This document shows positions 55,291-64,000 of a stretch of 64,000 nucleotides of DNA, piece by piece. The translations under genes and the position numbers were made by a program. The stretch comes from Enterococcus lacertideformus. Lineage in GTDB: Bacteria > Bacillota > Bacilli > Lactobacillales > Enterococcaceae. Each line of letters begins with the position of its first letter. Positions within the stretch are counted from its first letter, which is position 1. Below the pieces are notes generated by a model that worked only from the letters and a program-made list of their open reading frames with translations, did no database searches and was not told the DNA's origin. The stretch covers positions 1 to 64,000 of the forward strand of contig JADAKE010000020.1 of NCBI GenBank assembly GCA_015680865.1. Direction: 5' to 3'.

Positions 55291-55364
55291 GAAACCTCAC
55301 GCAGTCATCCCAGAAGCAAGGTAAAACAAAAAGGAAATAAATACCCGAACTTTCCTCCTCTTAA

Positions 55365-55640
55365 AGATAAAAAACGTCCTCTGATCAACTGATCAAAGGA
55401 CGTAAATTACGTGGTTCCACCTTTTTTTGTTAATCCCTCACGGAAATTAACCTTATCTGGTCATCAAACAATGACCGCAGATATAACGGGCTTCCCGGAC
55501 TTTCCTACTTAGTTTCAGAAAATCGACTCCAAAATGCGTTTCACCATTAACTGCTATCTCTTTTCACCTACCAGAGACTCTCTTAAAACATTTAATCGCT
55601 ACTCTTCTTTTCGATGTCGTTTGTTTTAACTTACGTGTAA
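55365..55640 (-). promoter_or_regulatory. T-box riboswitch (probable Arg specifier CGC)
   Basis: Minus-strand leader with AGAAGAGTAGCG (Stem I 5' side), GGTGAAACGCATTTTGGAGTCG (Stem I 3' side; written here in pieces: GGTGAAACGCATTTT then GGAGTCG), the T-box AGGTGGAACCACG and a terminator (ACGTCCTTTGATC pairing with GATCAGAGGACGTTTTTT). Aligning by eye with glyQS, where GGC precedes AUUCUUGAG, the specifier position here is CGC before ATTTTGGAG, which is an Arg codon. Uncharged tRNA would stabilise the antiterminator and switch on the transporter operon. Confidence 0.85.
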
Positions 55641-55648
55641 TTTACATG

Positions 55649-55677
55649 AATATTTTTCATTTGTCAAACCTTTTTTG
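55649..55677 (-). promoter_or_regulatory. Promoter of the T-box operon
   Basis: On the minus strand TTGACA (55677-55672) lies 17 bases before TAAATT (55654-55649), which is preceded by TG. The T-box leader begins about ten bases later. The consensus -35 and spacing support it. Confidence 0.6.
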
Positions 55678-55714
55678 TGATAAACTAAAGAAAAACAAAA
55701 GGAAGCGGTCAATC

Positions 55715-56201
55715 ATGCCATTTGCTACTGAAAGTGAAGCCTATATATTACTTGATGAACTATCTATCCATTATCAAAAAAATGGAACATCCAGCAATTA
55801 CATCTGTTAAAAATTTACCCTTTTCTCTTCCAGGTACACAAGTAAAAAATCTCTTATTAAAAGCCAAAAAAGGAAAAACCATTTACTTAGTTATCTTACC
55901 AGATGAAAAACAAGCCAATTTGAAACATCTTGCTGAACAATTAAACGAAAAACGGTTGTCCTTTGTTTCAGAAGAACAGCTTCATGTCTTGTTGGGGGTT
56001 CCTGCTGGGACAGTTACGCCACTTGCACTGACTCATGACAAAGCGCATGCGATCCAAGTAGTAATTGATTCTTCGATTGATCAAAATGACACAGTAGGCT
56101 TTCATCCAAATATCAATACGGCAACCTTGATCATGCAATTTTCAGATTTCATCAAAATATTAACATACTTAGATCATTTACCTATCTACAAAGAATTATA
56201 A
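55715..56201 (+). pseudogene. Prolyl-tRNA editing protein ProX/YbaK-like, one-base frameshift
   Basis: ATG at 55715 after AAAGGAAGC begins MPFATESEAYILLDELSIHY and then shifts in an A7 run at about 55777-55783; with six A it continues QKMEHPAITSVKNLPFSLPG. The rest is the YbaK/ProRS-INS editing fold: VKNLLLKAKKGKTIYLVILP, HVLLGVPAGTVTPLAL and NDTVGFHPNINTATL. About 162 residues. Such proteins deacylate Ala- or Cys-tRNA-Pro in trans. The broken site is a homopolymer. Divergent from the T-box operon. Confidence 0.85.
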
Positions 56202-56204
56202 GAA

Positions 56205-56305
56205 AAAGAGTGTGAGACAAAATGAGGTGCGCCCTAAATACGTATAGACAGCGGAAGCAAATCCTTCGGAAATAAGTGCTTCTGTCTCAGCCTCTTTTTC
56301 TGTGT
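56205..56305. repeat. Intergenic palindromic repeat
   Basis: GAGTGTGAGACAAAATGAGG, then CTAAATACGTATAGACAGCGG, TTCGGAAATAAGTGCTTCTG and TCTCAGCCTCTTTTTCTG. The two ends (GAG-TGTGAGACA and TCTCAGCCTC) and middle match the copies near 11.2 and 63.6 kb. It lies between convergent proX-like and topB genes. Confidence 0.65.
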
Positions 56306-56315
56306 GCTTTTCGCT

Positions 56316-58392
56316 TCATTCTTTTGCCATTGCAGCTTTTAAGGCTGCTGCTAATGGGCTCTCTTCAGGTTCTTGGGCTTGCGCATATTTTTTCAATAGA
56401 CGGCGTTCTTCATGCTTAGTTATTTTTTTCTTTTGCTCTTTTTTACCTAACATTTTTTCTGTTGTACCATCATATTTACAGCGGAAATAAGAGCCATTTT
56501 TACCTTCAATGATTTCCATTTTCCGATGACATTGTGGACAACGATGATTGGAAACTTTTGGATCTTTTCTCCTACGGCAGTGACAATCTTGGTTCGTACA
56601 AACATAGATCTTCCCATCACGTGTGTTTTTCTCACGAAGGTTTGCTCCACAATCCGGACATTTCTTTTGCGTGATTGAAAAATCTTGATATGTTTGTTTA
56701 CTTGTTTTAATCTCTTGAACCAGTCGTTTGGTTTCTTGTTCGATGCTCTTTAAAAATTGTGCGGCTTGTTTTTTACCCAATGCAATTGCTTCTAGATCCT
56801 TTTCCCAGCTTTCAGTCAATTCTGGCGTCACGAGTGACGGATTCACCAATTCTAAAAGTTGTTTTCCCTTTGGTGAGACTTGTAGACCTTGTGGTGTCCG
56901 TTCCATCAATTCAGATTTAATCAATTTTTCAATGATCTCAGCTCTAGTAGCTGGCGTACCTAAACTGTATTTTTCCATTTGTCCTAGAAGAGTGGCTTCT
57001 GTCAATGGTTTAGGTGGTGCCGATAATTCCTTTTTGATCGTAAAATTTGGTTGGACTCGCATGCCTTCTGTCCAAGAAACGGCCTGAATGTCCTCGTGAG
57101 TCGACTCTTTCCAACCAGTCTGTAGAATTTTATTTTGACGAAAGACAAATTGCGCCTTGTCAAACACGACAGTTACTGTTGTTTGACTGATGATATGTGG
57201 CTCAGCAAACAACCCTAAAAAACGTGTCACGATCATTTGATAGATTTTTTGTTCTTCATTACTTAGTTTCTCATAACGTGGCCGATTTTCAGTCGGTAAC
57301 AACGCATGGTGATCTGTGACCTTATTGTCTTGAAATACTTTCGTTTGGCGGACAATGGCCCCATGTTTTAGGTATTTGCTTCACTTCTGGTGCAAAATCA
57401 CTCACTGCTTGTAAACGTTCTTTCATCGTACTTTTCATATCATTTGTCAAATATTTGCTATCGGTGCGTGGATACGTCACGATTTTATGTGTTTCATATA
57501 AACTTTGAACAAGTCCCAATGTTTTTTTAGCCGAATAGCCATAGCGTTGATTAGCTTCTCGTTGGATCTCAGTCAAATCATAAGGTAAGGGGGCAGACTC
57601 TGTTTTCGTTTTCTATTTAATTGAGGTAACGATTCCTTTGCTCTTCGCTAGGTTTTGCACTAAAGCTTGGGCTTCTTCATGTTTTTTTAAAGCAAATTGA
57701 TTTTTTTGTACCATTTTAGCTTGCTCTTTTTCTACTTCCAATAAAATTGAAAAATAAGTTTGCGGTTTGAATGTTTCAATTTTTCTTTCTTGGGCTCTGA
57801 CTAAAGCCAGTGTTGGTGTCTTTACTCGTCCCGCAGATAAATTATCTTGATACTTGACAGTTAGTGCACGAGTAACATTCAAACCGACTAACCAATCCGC
57901 TTTGGAGCGTGCCAACGCTGAATGATAAAGTGCGTCATACTCTTTTGCTGGTTTTAATTGTTTAAAACCTATTTTGATCGCCTTATCTGTTTGTGAAGAA
58001 ATCCAGAGTCTTTTTACCGGCTTATTGAAGCGGACATAATCGAGGATCCAACGAGCAACTAATTCCCCTTCTCTTCCTGCATCTGTTGCGATAACAGCTT
58101 CTGTAATGTCCTTACGTTGCACCAATTGTCTGATTGCTTTCAATTGATATCCTGTTTTAGGCAATGGTTTAATCCCCATATTCTTAGGAATCATTGGTAA
58201 GGTTTCCATTTGCCAGCTTTGCCATTCTTTATTTAGATCTTCTGGCATTTTCAACCCTAACAAATGACCAAGGGCCCAAGTAACGATCACCTTGGGTCCT
58301 TCATAATAATTTTTGTGTTTTTGGTTAGCACCAAGAACCTTACTTAGATCTTTCGCAACGCTTGGTTTTTCCGCTAGAATTAGTTATTTCAT
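56316..58392 (-). pseudogene. topB: DNA topoisomerase III with nonsense codons and a frameshift
   Basis: Type IA topoisomerase of about 690 residues. ATG at 58392, then codon 3 is TAA (58384-58386), followed in frame by LILAEKPSVAKDLSKVLGAN. Toprim region with ATDAGREGELVARW, then TAG at 57613-57615 in frame, [20 protein letters not shown] and the active-site Tyr in [11 protein letters not shown]. One extra A near 57371 breaks the frame before [20 protein letters not shown], after which LLPTENRPRYEKL runs to the end with four-Cys zinc ribbons (CPDCGANL, CPQCHRKM). Two substitutions and one indel, so real decay is plausible; topB is not essential in most bacteria. Confidence 0.9.
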
Positions 58393-58702
58393 AAAATTCC
58401 TTTCTGCTTTCTAAAGTGATCGGTTGACGATTTTTTAATAAAGCCAATCCCTTGTATTGTTGGAGATCATCATCACATTCCTCACACCAGCGCTCTTCTC
58501 CATCATTCCAAAAGGCACTTAGAAAGTTACTTTTTGCATTGATATATTCATATTTATTTTTTATGCTCAGCCATTTTTGTTCATAATTTGCTTGGGCTTC
58601 TTCAAAAGAATGAAATGATTCTTCCATCTCGATATCTTCTTCCCAATTTTCAAAAAACCACCAAGGCTCATTATCACCGAACATCGTAACTACTTGATAC
58701 AT
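58340..58702 (-). CDS. DUF1033 family protein
   Basis: A 120-residue acidic protein beginning MYQVVTMFGDNEPWWFFENW, the aromatic-rich start of DUF1033, with SFHSFEEAQANYEQKW and the WCEECDDDLQQYKGL region. Function unknown. Its 3' end overlaps the topB start by 53 bases. AGAGAAGGAGC precedes the ATG. Intact. Confidence 0.8.
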   Translation of the reverse strand: MYQVVTMFGDNEPWWFFENWEEDIEMEESFHSFEEAQANYEQKWLSIKNKYEYINAKSNFLSAFWNDGEERWCEECDDDLQQYKGLALLKNRQPITLESRKEFYEITNSSGKTKRCERSK

Positions 58703-58827
58703 ACTCGTGCTCCTTCTCTTCGCATTTTCCTAGACTCATCTTAGTCACTTTTCAAGAAAGTTGCAAGAAATTTCTCTTATAAAAGGGGCATTTTATGAAT
58801 TAGTTTATTTTAAAGAAAAGCATACAC

Positions 58828-59055
58828 TTATTTACTTGGTAATGTCGCAATGAAATCATTGATCATCCATACATAACTATCTTCTGGTGACACTGTTGGT
58901 TCTTTTGTAAAATAGCCTAAAAACCGTAAGGAGAGGTAGCCATGGATGATACTTCGTAACTCCCTGCTTCGATGGATTTTTTCTTCTCTTGTTAAATCAA
59001 ATGATTCAAACAGCTTAAGAATTATTTGGTTTGTTTTATGGATTCCTTCTAACAA
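58828..59055 (-). pseudogene. TetR-family regulator, C-terminal remnant
   Basis: A 75-residue frame equivalent to the ligand-binding C-terminal domain of TetR-type repressors (EKIHRSRELRSIIHGYLSLR, EDSYVWMINDFIATLP). The DNA-binding HTH of about 50 residues is not encoded upstream: the divergent MFS gene starts 38 bases away. The regulator has thus lost its N-terminus, presumably by deletion. It would originally have repressed the neighbouring exporter. Confidence 0.65.
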
Positions 59056-59093
59056 AATCTCCTCATTTTGTAGTTTATAATAAATAAATGTAG

Positions 59094-60441
59094 ATGAAAA
59101 TTTTCAGAAAGAAGGATATGGCATTGACCACAAGCTTAAAAGAAAAAATATTTAGAAAAAGGGAAACATGGGAACAAAATCTATTCGTCTTATGGTTTGG
59201 AACGTTTATGGCCGGGATTGGATTTAGTCTTGTGATGCCCTTTATGTCATTATACATAGATACGTTAGGAAATTATAATACGTCCCAATTGAACTTTTGG
59301 AGTGGGCTAACTTTTTCTTCGACCTTTTTAGTCACTACTTTAATTTCTCCTTGGTGGGGGAAACTGGCAGACCAAAAAGGCAGAAAATTGATGCTTTTGC
59401 GTGCTTCCTTGGGGATGGCTATCGTTATCTCTTTAATGGGTTGCTTAACTAGCGTGTATCAGCTCATTGCTCTTCGCTTGTTACAAGGAGTTTTTTCAGG
59501 TTATATAAGTAACGCAACAGCGCTTGTAGCAACGGGGACACCTAAAGAAAAAAGTGGACAAGTTCTTGGTACATTAGCCACTGGTTCAGTCACAGGAACG
59601 TTACTTGGACCGTTACTAGGTGGAATCTCTGCTTCAGCGTTTGGTTATCGCCCCAACCTTCTTTATTACGGTAATCATTTTATTCTTCGTCTTTTTGTTA
59701 AGTCTCTTTTTTGTTCATGAAGTATTTGTCCCGATAAAAAAAGAAAACATGGCTTCAGCAAAACAAATCTTCAAAGATTTAAAATATCCACATGTAGTTC
59801 TTGGCATGTTCGTTACAACAATGATCATCCAAGCATCTAATAACTCCATCAGTCCAATTATTAGTTTATATATCCGTCAATTGCTAAATGGTCATGGAAG
59901 TGTCACACTAGTCAGTGGTATTATTGCTTCAATTCCAGGAATTGCCACATTGATTGCTGCTCCTCGATTTGGTCGTTTAGGAGATAGGATCGGTAGTGAG
60001 CGAATTTTAGCGATTGGTTTAGGATTTGCTATTTTAGTTTACATTCCGATGGCTTTTGTCACTAACGTGTGGGAACTTGCTGCCTTACGCTTTTTGATCG
60101 GTATTTCTGATGCTTGTCTTTTACCAGCAGTTCAAGCATTAATCACAAAATACTCCCCACACCATGCTGCTGGACGAATCTTCAGTTACAACCAATCTTT
60201 TCAAGCAACTGGGAATGTAGTAGGTCCAATGATTGGTTCCAGCGTCTCTAGTATTTTCGGTTACCGTGGTGTTTTTCTTTCTACCTCTTTATTAGTATTG
60301 ATGAATTTATTACTGGTTAGGCACAATACCCAAGAAATCACTACCAGAGAAGATGCCGATTCTACTGAGCTATCCCGCTTCAAAAAAAACAAACGCAACC
60401 ACATGGAGACTAATAGTGCCACTAAATACAGAAATCACTAA
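59094..60441 (+). pseudogene. MFS multidrug exporter (MdtG/TetA-like), one-base frameshift
   Basis: About 415 residues, twelve membrane segments, drug:H+ antiporter-1 type. First frame: WFGTFMAGIGFSLVMPFMSL, WWGKLADQKGRKLMLLRASL (motif A) and LGPLLGGISASAFGYRP (motif C-like). Second frame from about 59655: TFFITVIILFFVFLLSLFFV to the end. One C too many in CGCCCCAACC at about 59650 separates them. Met at 59118 (MALTT) is an alternative start. Divergent from the TetR remnant, so probably a regulator-exporter pair. Confidence 0.85.
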
Positions 60442-60554
60442 TAAAATAAAAAAGATTGCAATAAAAAATACGGTAAATCAAAGTTTTTTCCTTTGCCCGC
60501 AGTCTGCTCAACGTGTGATTCTAATTGATTTTATTTTTCTTCATGCTACCATGG

Positions 60555-60735
60555 ATATAGAAAAAGAGGCAGGGACAGAAGCGTTTAATTCCAAGAAATA
60601 AGCTGAAATTCACAAAAATTTGAAAAGCAATTTCCGTGAATTTCAGCTTATTTCCGAAGGTGTTGCTTCTGCTCCCGCCGTTTATCCATATTTAGAGTGT
60701 GAAACAAAAGGAATCTTTACTTTTGTCCCATACTT
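60555..60735. repeat. Intergenic palindromic repeat
   Basis: AAGAGGCAGGGACAGAAGCG, CCAAGAAATAAGCTGAAATTC pairing with GTGAATTTCAGCTTATTTCC, then GTTGCTTCTGCTCCCGCCG, TTTAGAGTGTGAAACAAAAG and TACTTTTGTCCCA. This copy is nearly complete and is the best reference for the family; the copy near 63.5 kb has the same order. Confidence 0.75.
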
Positions 60736-60853
60736 AATGTAGAACCGTTAAAAAGACAGCGGTAGTTTTAATAGTTTTTTGTTTAAACCATCTTGCTGAC
60801 CAAAGCGAAGGATGGTTTATTTTTTATTGTCGTTTTTGATAGTTAGAACTAAC

Positions 60854-60894
60854 AAAGAAAAGATTGAAACAATACACATTTCAATCTTTTCTTT
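60854..60894. terminator. Bidirectional terminator downstream of mnmA
   Basis: AAAGAAAAGATTGAAA pairs perfectly with TTTCAATCTTTTCTTT across a nine-base loop. It lies 42 bases after the mnmA stop on the minus strand. A second weaker hairpin (AAACCATC...GATGGTTT, 60784-60818) lies further left. Confidence 0.8.
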
Positions 60895-60936
60895 ACTTAT
60901 ATCATTATGCGGCACTCATTTTTCATCAATAATTCA

Positions 60937-62073
<1,137 letters not shown>

Positions 62074-62346
62074 TCAATTAGATTCTGAAACATCTACGAG
62101 TTGAAGGTCGCAACTTTTCAGTGTTTTACATTATACGTCATATTTTTGAAAATTTCATCCTTTATTTCTCACATCTTAAACTAACCTCATGTATTTAAAA
62201 ATGAACAGCTAGTGATTCGAATGAACAACTCTTTCGCATAGATCCCTAAGGAGAAAAAGAAGGAAAAGCCTTCAAAACATTTATGTTTTCCTAAATAACT
62301 ATTCCTTTTCTCATTTTTTATGTATTATTTATAAACAGCTATTTCC

Positions 62347-62560
62347 TTATTTCATCCGCTTACTTTTCTTTTTTGCTAAATATACAGATGATCTTCTAAT
62401 AAACTCCATCTTTTTGAAAAATTTTAAGTTGGCTCCATCAGTCATCCAATATCCGGTCATGATAAAGACACATAAAGCAGGATTCACCTTCAAGTGAGGA
62501 ATAAAAACTCGTAAAAATAAGCGAAAGAGTAGATAAAATCAATGCAAATTTCGTATACAT
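62347..62560 (-). pseudogene. Small hypothetical protein, frameshifted
   Basis: ATG at 62560 after AAAAAGGAAA opens MYTKFALILSTLSLIF and TSFYSSL; a second frame continues KVNPALCVFIMTGYWMTDGA, NLKFFKKMEFIRRSS and KKKSKRMK with TAA at 62347. Both parts look coding and meet near 62490, which gives a protein of about 70 residues with one or two membrane helices and a basic tail. No family known. The bases between 62059 and 62346 hold no gene. Confidence 0.4.
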
Positions 62561-62668
62561 TTTCCTTTTTCGCGAGAACAAACAACAATTCTATTGATCA
62601 AGGGTATTTTTAAACAAGAACAATTACCTCTTTACAATCAATTATCTTTGTCAACTATTTGGTTATAG

Positions 62669-63301
62669 TTATAGACCTAGGATCCAAATGTCGATATGAA
62701 AATAAGTGGCAAATACATAATTGATCCCTAGGAGGAACCATTTGGCTCTTCCATTATCAAGACCTGTTGAAAGAATAAGTCCTATTAAGCCAGAAAGGCT
62801 CATTAGAATGAGATATTTAATAATTTCCCCATCAAGCGTTATTAAATAGTAATTGATTATAATGAAATAGACAGTTGAATATATCATTGGAAGCCCTAAT
62901 AGAATCACCTGCACCCGTTGTTGTGTTTTTTTTCTTGGCAACCTTTGTGACATTATGGGAAGTAATAAATAAGTAAGCGTCGATGCTACTAAAATCATTC
63001 CTCCAAACAAAGGGATAAGAATGACAACAAAACTATAAACAGTAATAAAGTGAACGAACACACTCCATCCTTTTAAAGAATTTGAACGTGCACCGGTAGA
63101 AAAAATTAAACTGAGTCCACTGAGTAAACAGCTAGGATAATAAACGAACGCTACATTTTTGGTCGCTGTAAATAATTTATAAAGCATACCGATACCATAA
63201 ATATCCATTACTAGTAACACAATTGGCAACACACTACAGACTAAAAAAATCTTTGAAAACTTCGTACAGGTCTTACTTGTTAACGGCAACATTGTCACCA
63301 C
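62669..63301 (-). CDS. Hypothetical membrane protein
   Basis: A 210-residue protein with six predicted membrane segments (e.g. FLVCSVLPIVLLVMDIYGIG, ITVYSFVVILIPLFGGMIL, ILLGLPMIYSTVYFIIINYY and LILMSLSGLIGLILSTG). GGAGTGGTGACA lies before the first Met codons; MLPLTSK three codons later is an alternative start. No family is recognised. Intact frame, between mnmA and DUF1831. Confidence 0.6.
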   Translation of the reverse strand: MVTMLPLTSKTCTKFSKIFLVCSVLPIVLLVMDIYGIGMLYKLFTATKNVAFVYYPSCLLSGLSLIFSTGARSNSLKGWSVFVHFITVYSFVVILIPLFGGMILVASTLTYLLLPIMSQRLPRKKTQQRVQVILLGLPMIYSTVYFIIINYYLITLDGEIIKYLILMSLSGLIGLILSTGLDNGRAKWFLLGINYVFATYFHIDIWILGL

Positions 63302-63439
63302 TCCTTTTAAAAAAATTCATCCGTTTAGGCATTTTTTATTTACTCTTTTGTATAAGCCTCCATCGTACACAAAAGAGATACGGACATGGATAGCCCTAAA
63401 CCGATTAAAAAAGGCCGGAACCGAAAGGGTAAAACCTCA

Positions 63440-63640
63440 ATAAATAAGAAAAATTCACGAAAATTGACAAGAAACACAAAAACGAGTTTTTGATGTTGAT
63501 TGTAACCTACTTGGTCTTGGTGTTTTTCAAATTTTTGTGAATTTCAGCTTATTTTTCGAAGAAGTTGCTTCTGCTCTCCCCGTTTATACGGAGTGTGAAA
63601 CAAAAGGGATCTTTACTTTTGTCCCACACTCCTCTTTTTA
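63440..63640. repeat. Intergenic palindromic repeat
   Basis: AATAAGAAAAATTCACGAAA pairs with TTTGTGAATTTCAGCTTATT across a loop that itself contains AAACACAAAAACGAG and TTGGTGTTTTTC. Then GTTGCTTCTGCTCTCCCCG, GGAGTGTGAAACAAAAGGG and CTTTACTTTTGTCCCACACTCC, a terminator-like stem. Nearly the same order as the 60.6 kb copy. It follows the DUF1831 gene on the minus strand in place of a terminator. Confidence 0.7.
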
Positions 63641-63682
63641 CTTACCATAAAATCACAACTGTTTTTGGCATCGCAAATCAAC

Positions 63683-64000
63683 TTATACTTCTTCAAATAG
63701 TCCGCGGCTGATCATACTGTCCATTAGAAAATAAAATTTATCTTGGCTCATTTTTTGTTTCTCGTCTTTAAAAATATTGACCGCTCTCAATCCTTTTGCT
63801 GTCGTAATTGACATTTTTAATGTTTGGATGTCTTTTGAAACAGTGATTTTTAATTTAAAACCTTCTTTGCTTTGAGGCGTTGCATCTAACGGACGAATCA
63901 ATTGATAGTTGCCGCCATTTGTTTCTGTAAATCCATTGTCTTTCAATGTATAACGTTTTGCATCTGGATGTAAGCGATAGCTCTTTGTTGCTCCTAATAC
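63683..64000 (-). CDS. DUF1831 family protein (5' end outside window)
   Basis: An open frame enters from the right edge: VLGATKSYRLHPDAKRYTLK, then DNGFTETNGGNYQLIRPLDA and TPQSKEGFKLKITVSKD to a stop at 63683. The visible 105 residues match DUF1831, a small protein of about 115 residues conserved in Lactobacillales beside iscS-like cysteine desulfurase and mnmA. Only about ten N-terminal residues should be missing. Function unknown. Confidence 0.8.
   Translation of the reverse strand, partial: VLGATKSYRLHPDAKRYTLKDNGFTETNGGNYQLIRPLDATPQSKEGFKLKITVSKDIQTLKMSITTAKGLRAVNIFKDEKQKMSQDKFYFLMDSMISRGLFEEV

Noticed and set aside
60353..60601. Open frame of 82 codons on the plus strand.
   Set aside because: It overlaps the end of the MFS gene in another frame and continues into a repeat element.

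Overview
The window looks like chromosomal DNA of a low-GC Firmicute, most probably an Enterococcus. The reasons are the tatD-rnmV-rsmA cluster, the mnmA/DUF1831 pairing, DUF1033 and DUF3899 genes, a LAB-type Opp operon, a T-box controlled amino-acid ABC operon, and a recurring family of enterococcal-looking intergenic palindromes. The species cannot be fixed from the sequence alone.

Layout. 1-1.5 kb: edge of an accessory region, with a type VII secretion small effector (cut by the window) and remnants of a phage-type integrase and an ISL3-type transposase. 1.5-9 kb: housekeeping (rsmA, rnmV, tatD, an APC permease, a GNAT enzyme, metG). 9-14 kb: a NUDIX/HTH regulator and a small sortase locus (surface protein, sortase, membrane proteins). 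14.2-20.7 kb: one giant decayed secreted protein with a signal peptide, about six ~540-bp mucin-binding repeats, four Ig-like repeats and an M60 (enhancin-like) peptidase region that lacks its catalytic core. 21.1-26.4 kb: a nucleotide-sugar dehydrogenase, a hyaluronan-synthase-like glycosyltransferase, a small membrane protein and a secreted NlpC/P60 + GH73 autolysin. 27.2-39.1 kb: an ABC-transporter-dependent polysaccharide cluster (MnaA and WecC for UDP-ManNAcA, five glycosyltransferase-type genes, Wzm/Wzt, an XcbB/CpsF-like protein). 39.4-40.3 kb: a TnpB remnant. 40.4-46.4 kb: opp operon. 47-51 kb: rlmN and ftsK. 51-56 kb: a phospho-beta-glucosidase, a polar amino-acid ABC operon (probably arginine) behind a T-box plus a second partial T-box, and a prolyl-tRNA editing protein. 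56-64 kb: topB, DUF1033, a TetR remnant, an MFS exporter, mnmA, small membrane proteins and DUF1831.

The most striking global property is the number of broken reading frames. Single-base changes in homopolymer runs, in-frame nonsense codons, two short tandem duplications and several deletions interrupt about twenty genes. Surface, polysaccharide, transport and mobile functions carry most of them, while ftsK, rlmN, mnmA, rsmA, rnmV and tatD read through cleanly. This is either an error-prone assembly or real gene decay. The essential gene metG is broken too, but at an A10 tract that forms a textbook -1 slippery heptamer. Coordinates of broken genes are given for the whole reconstructed gene.
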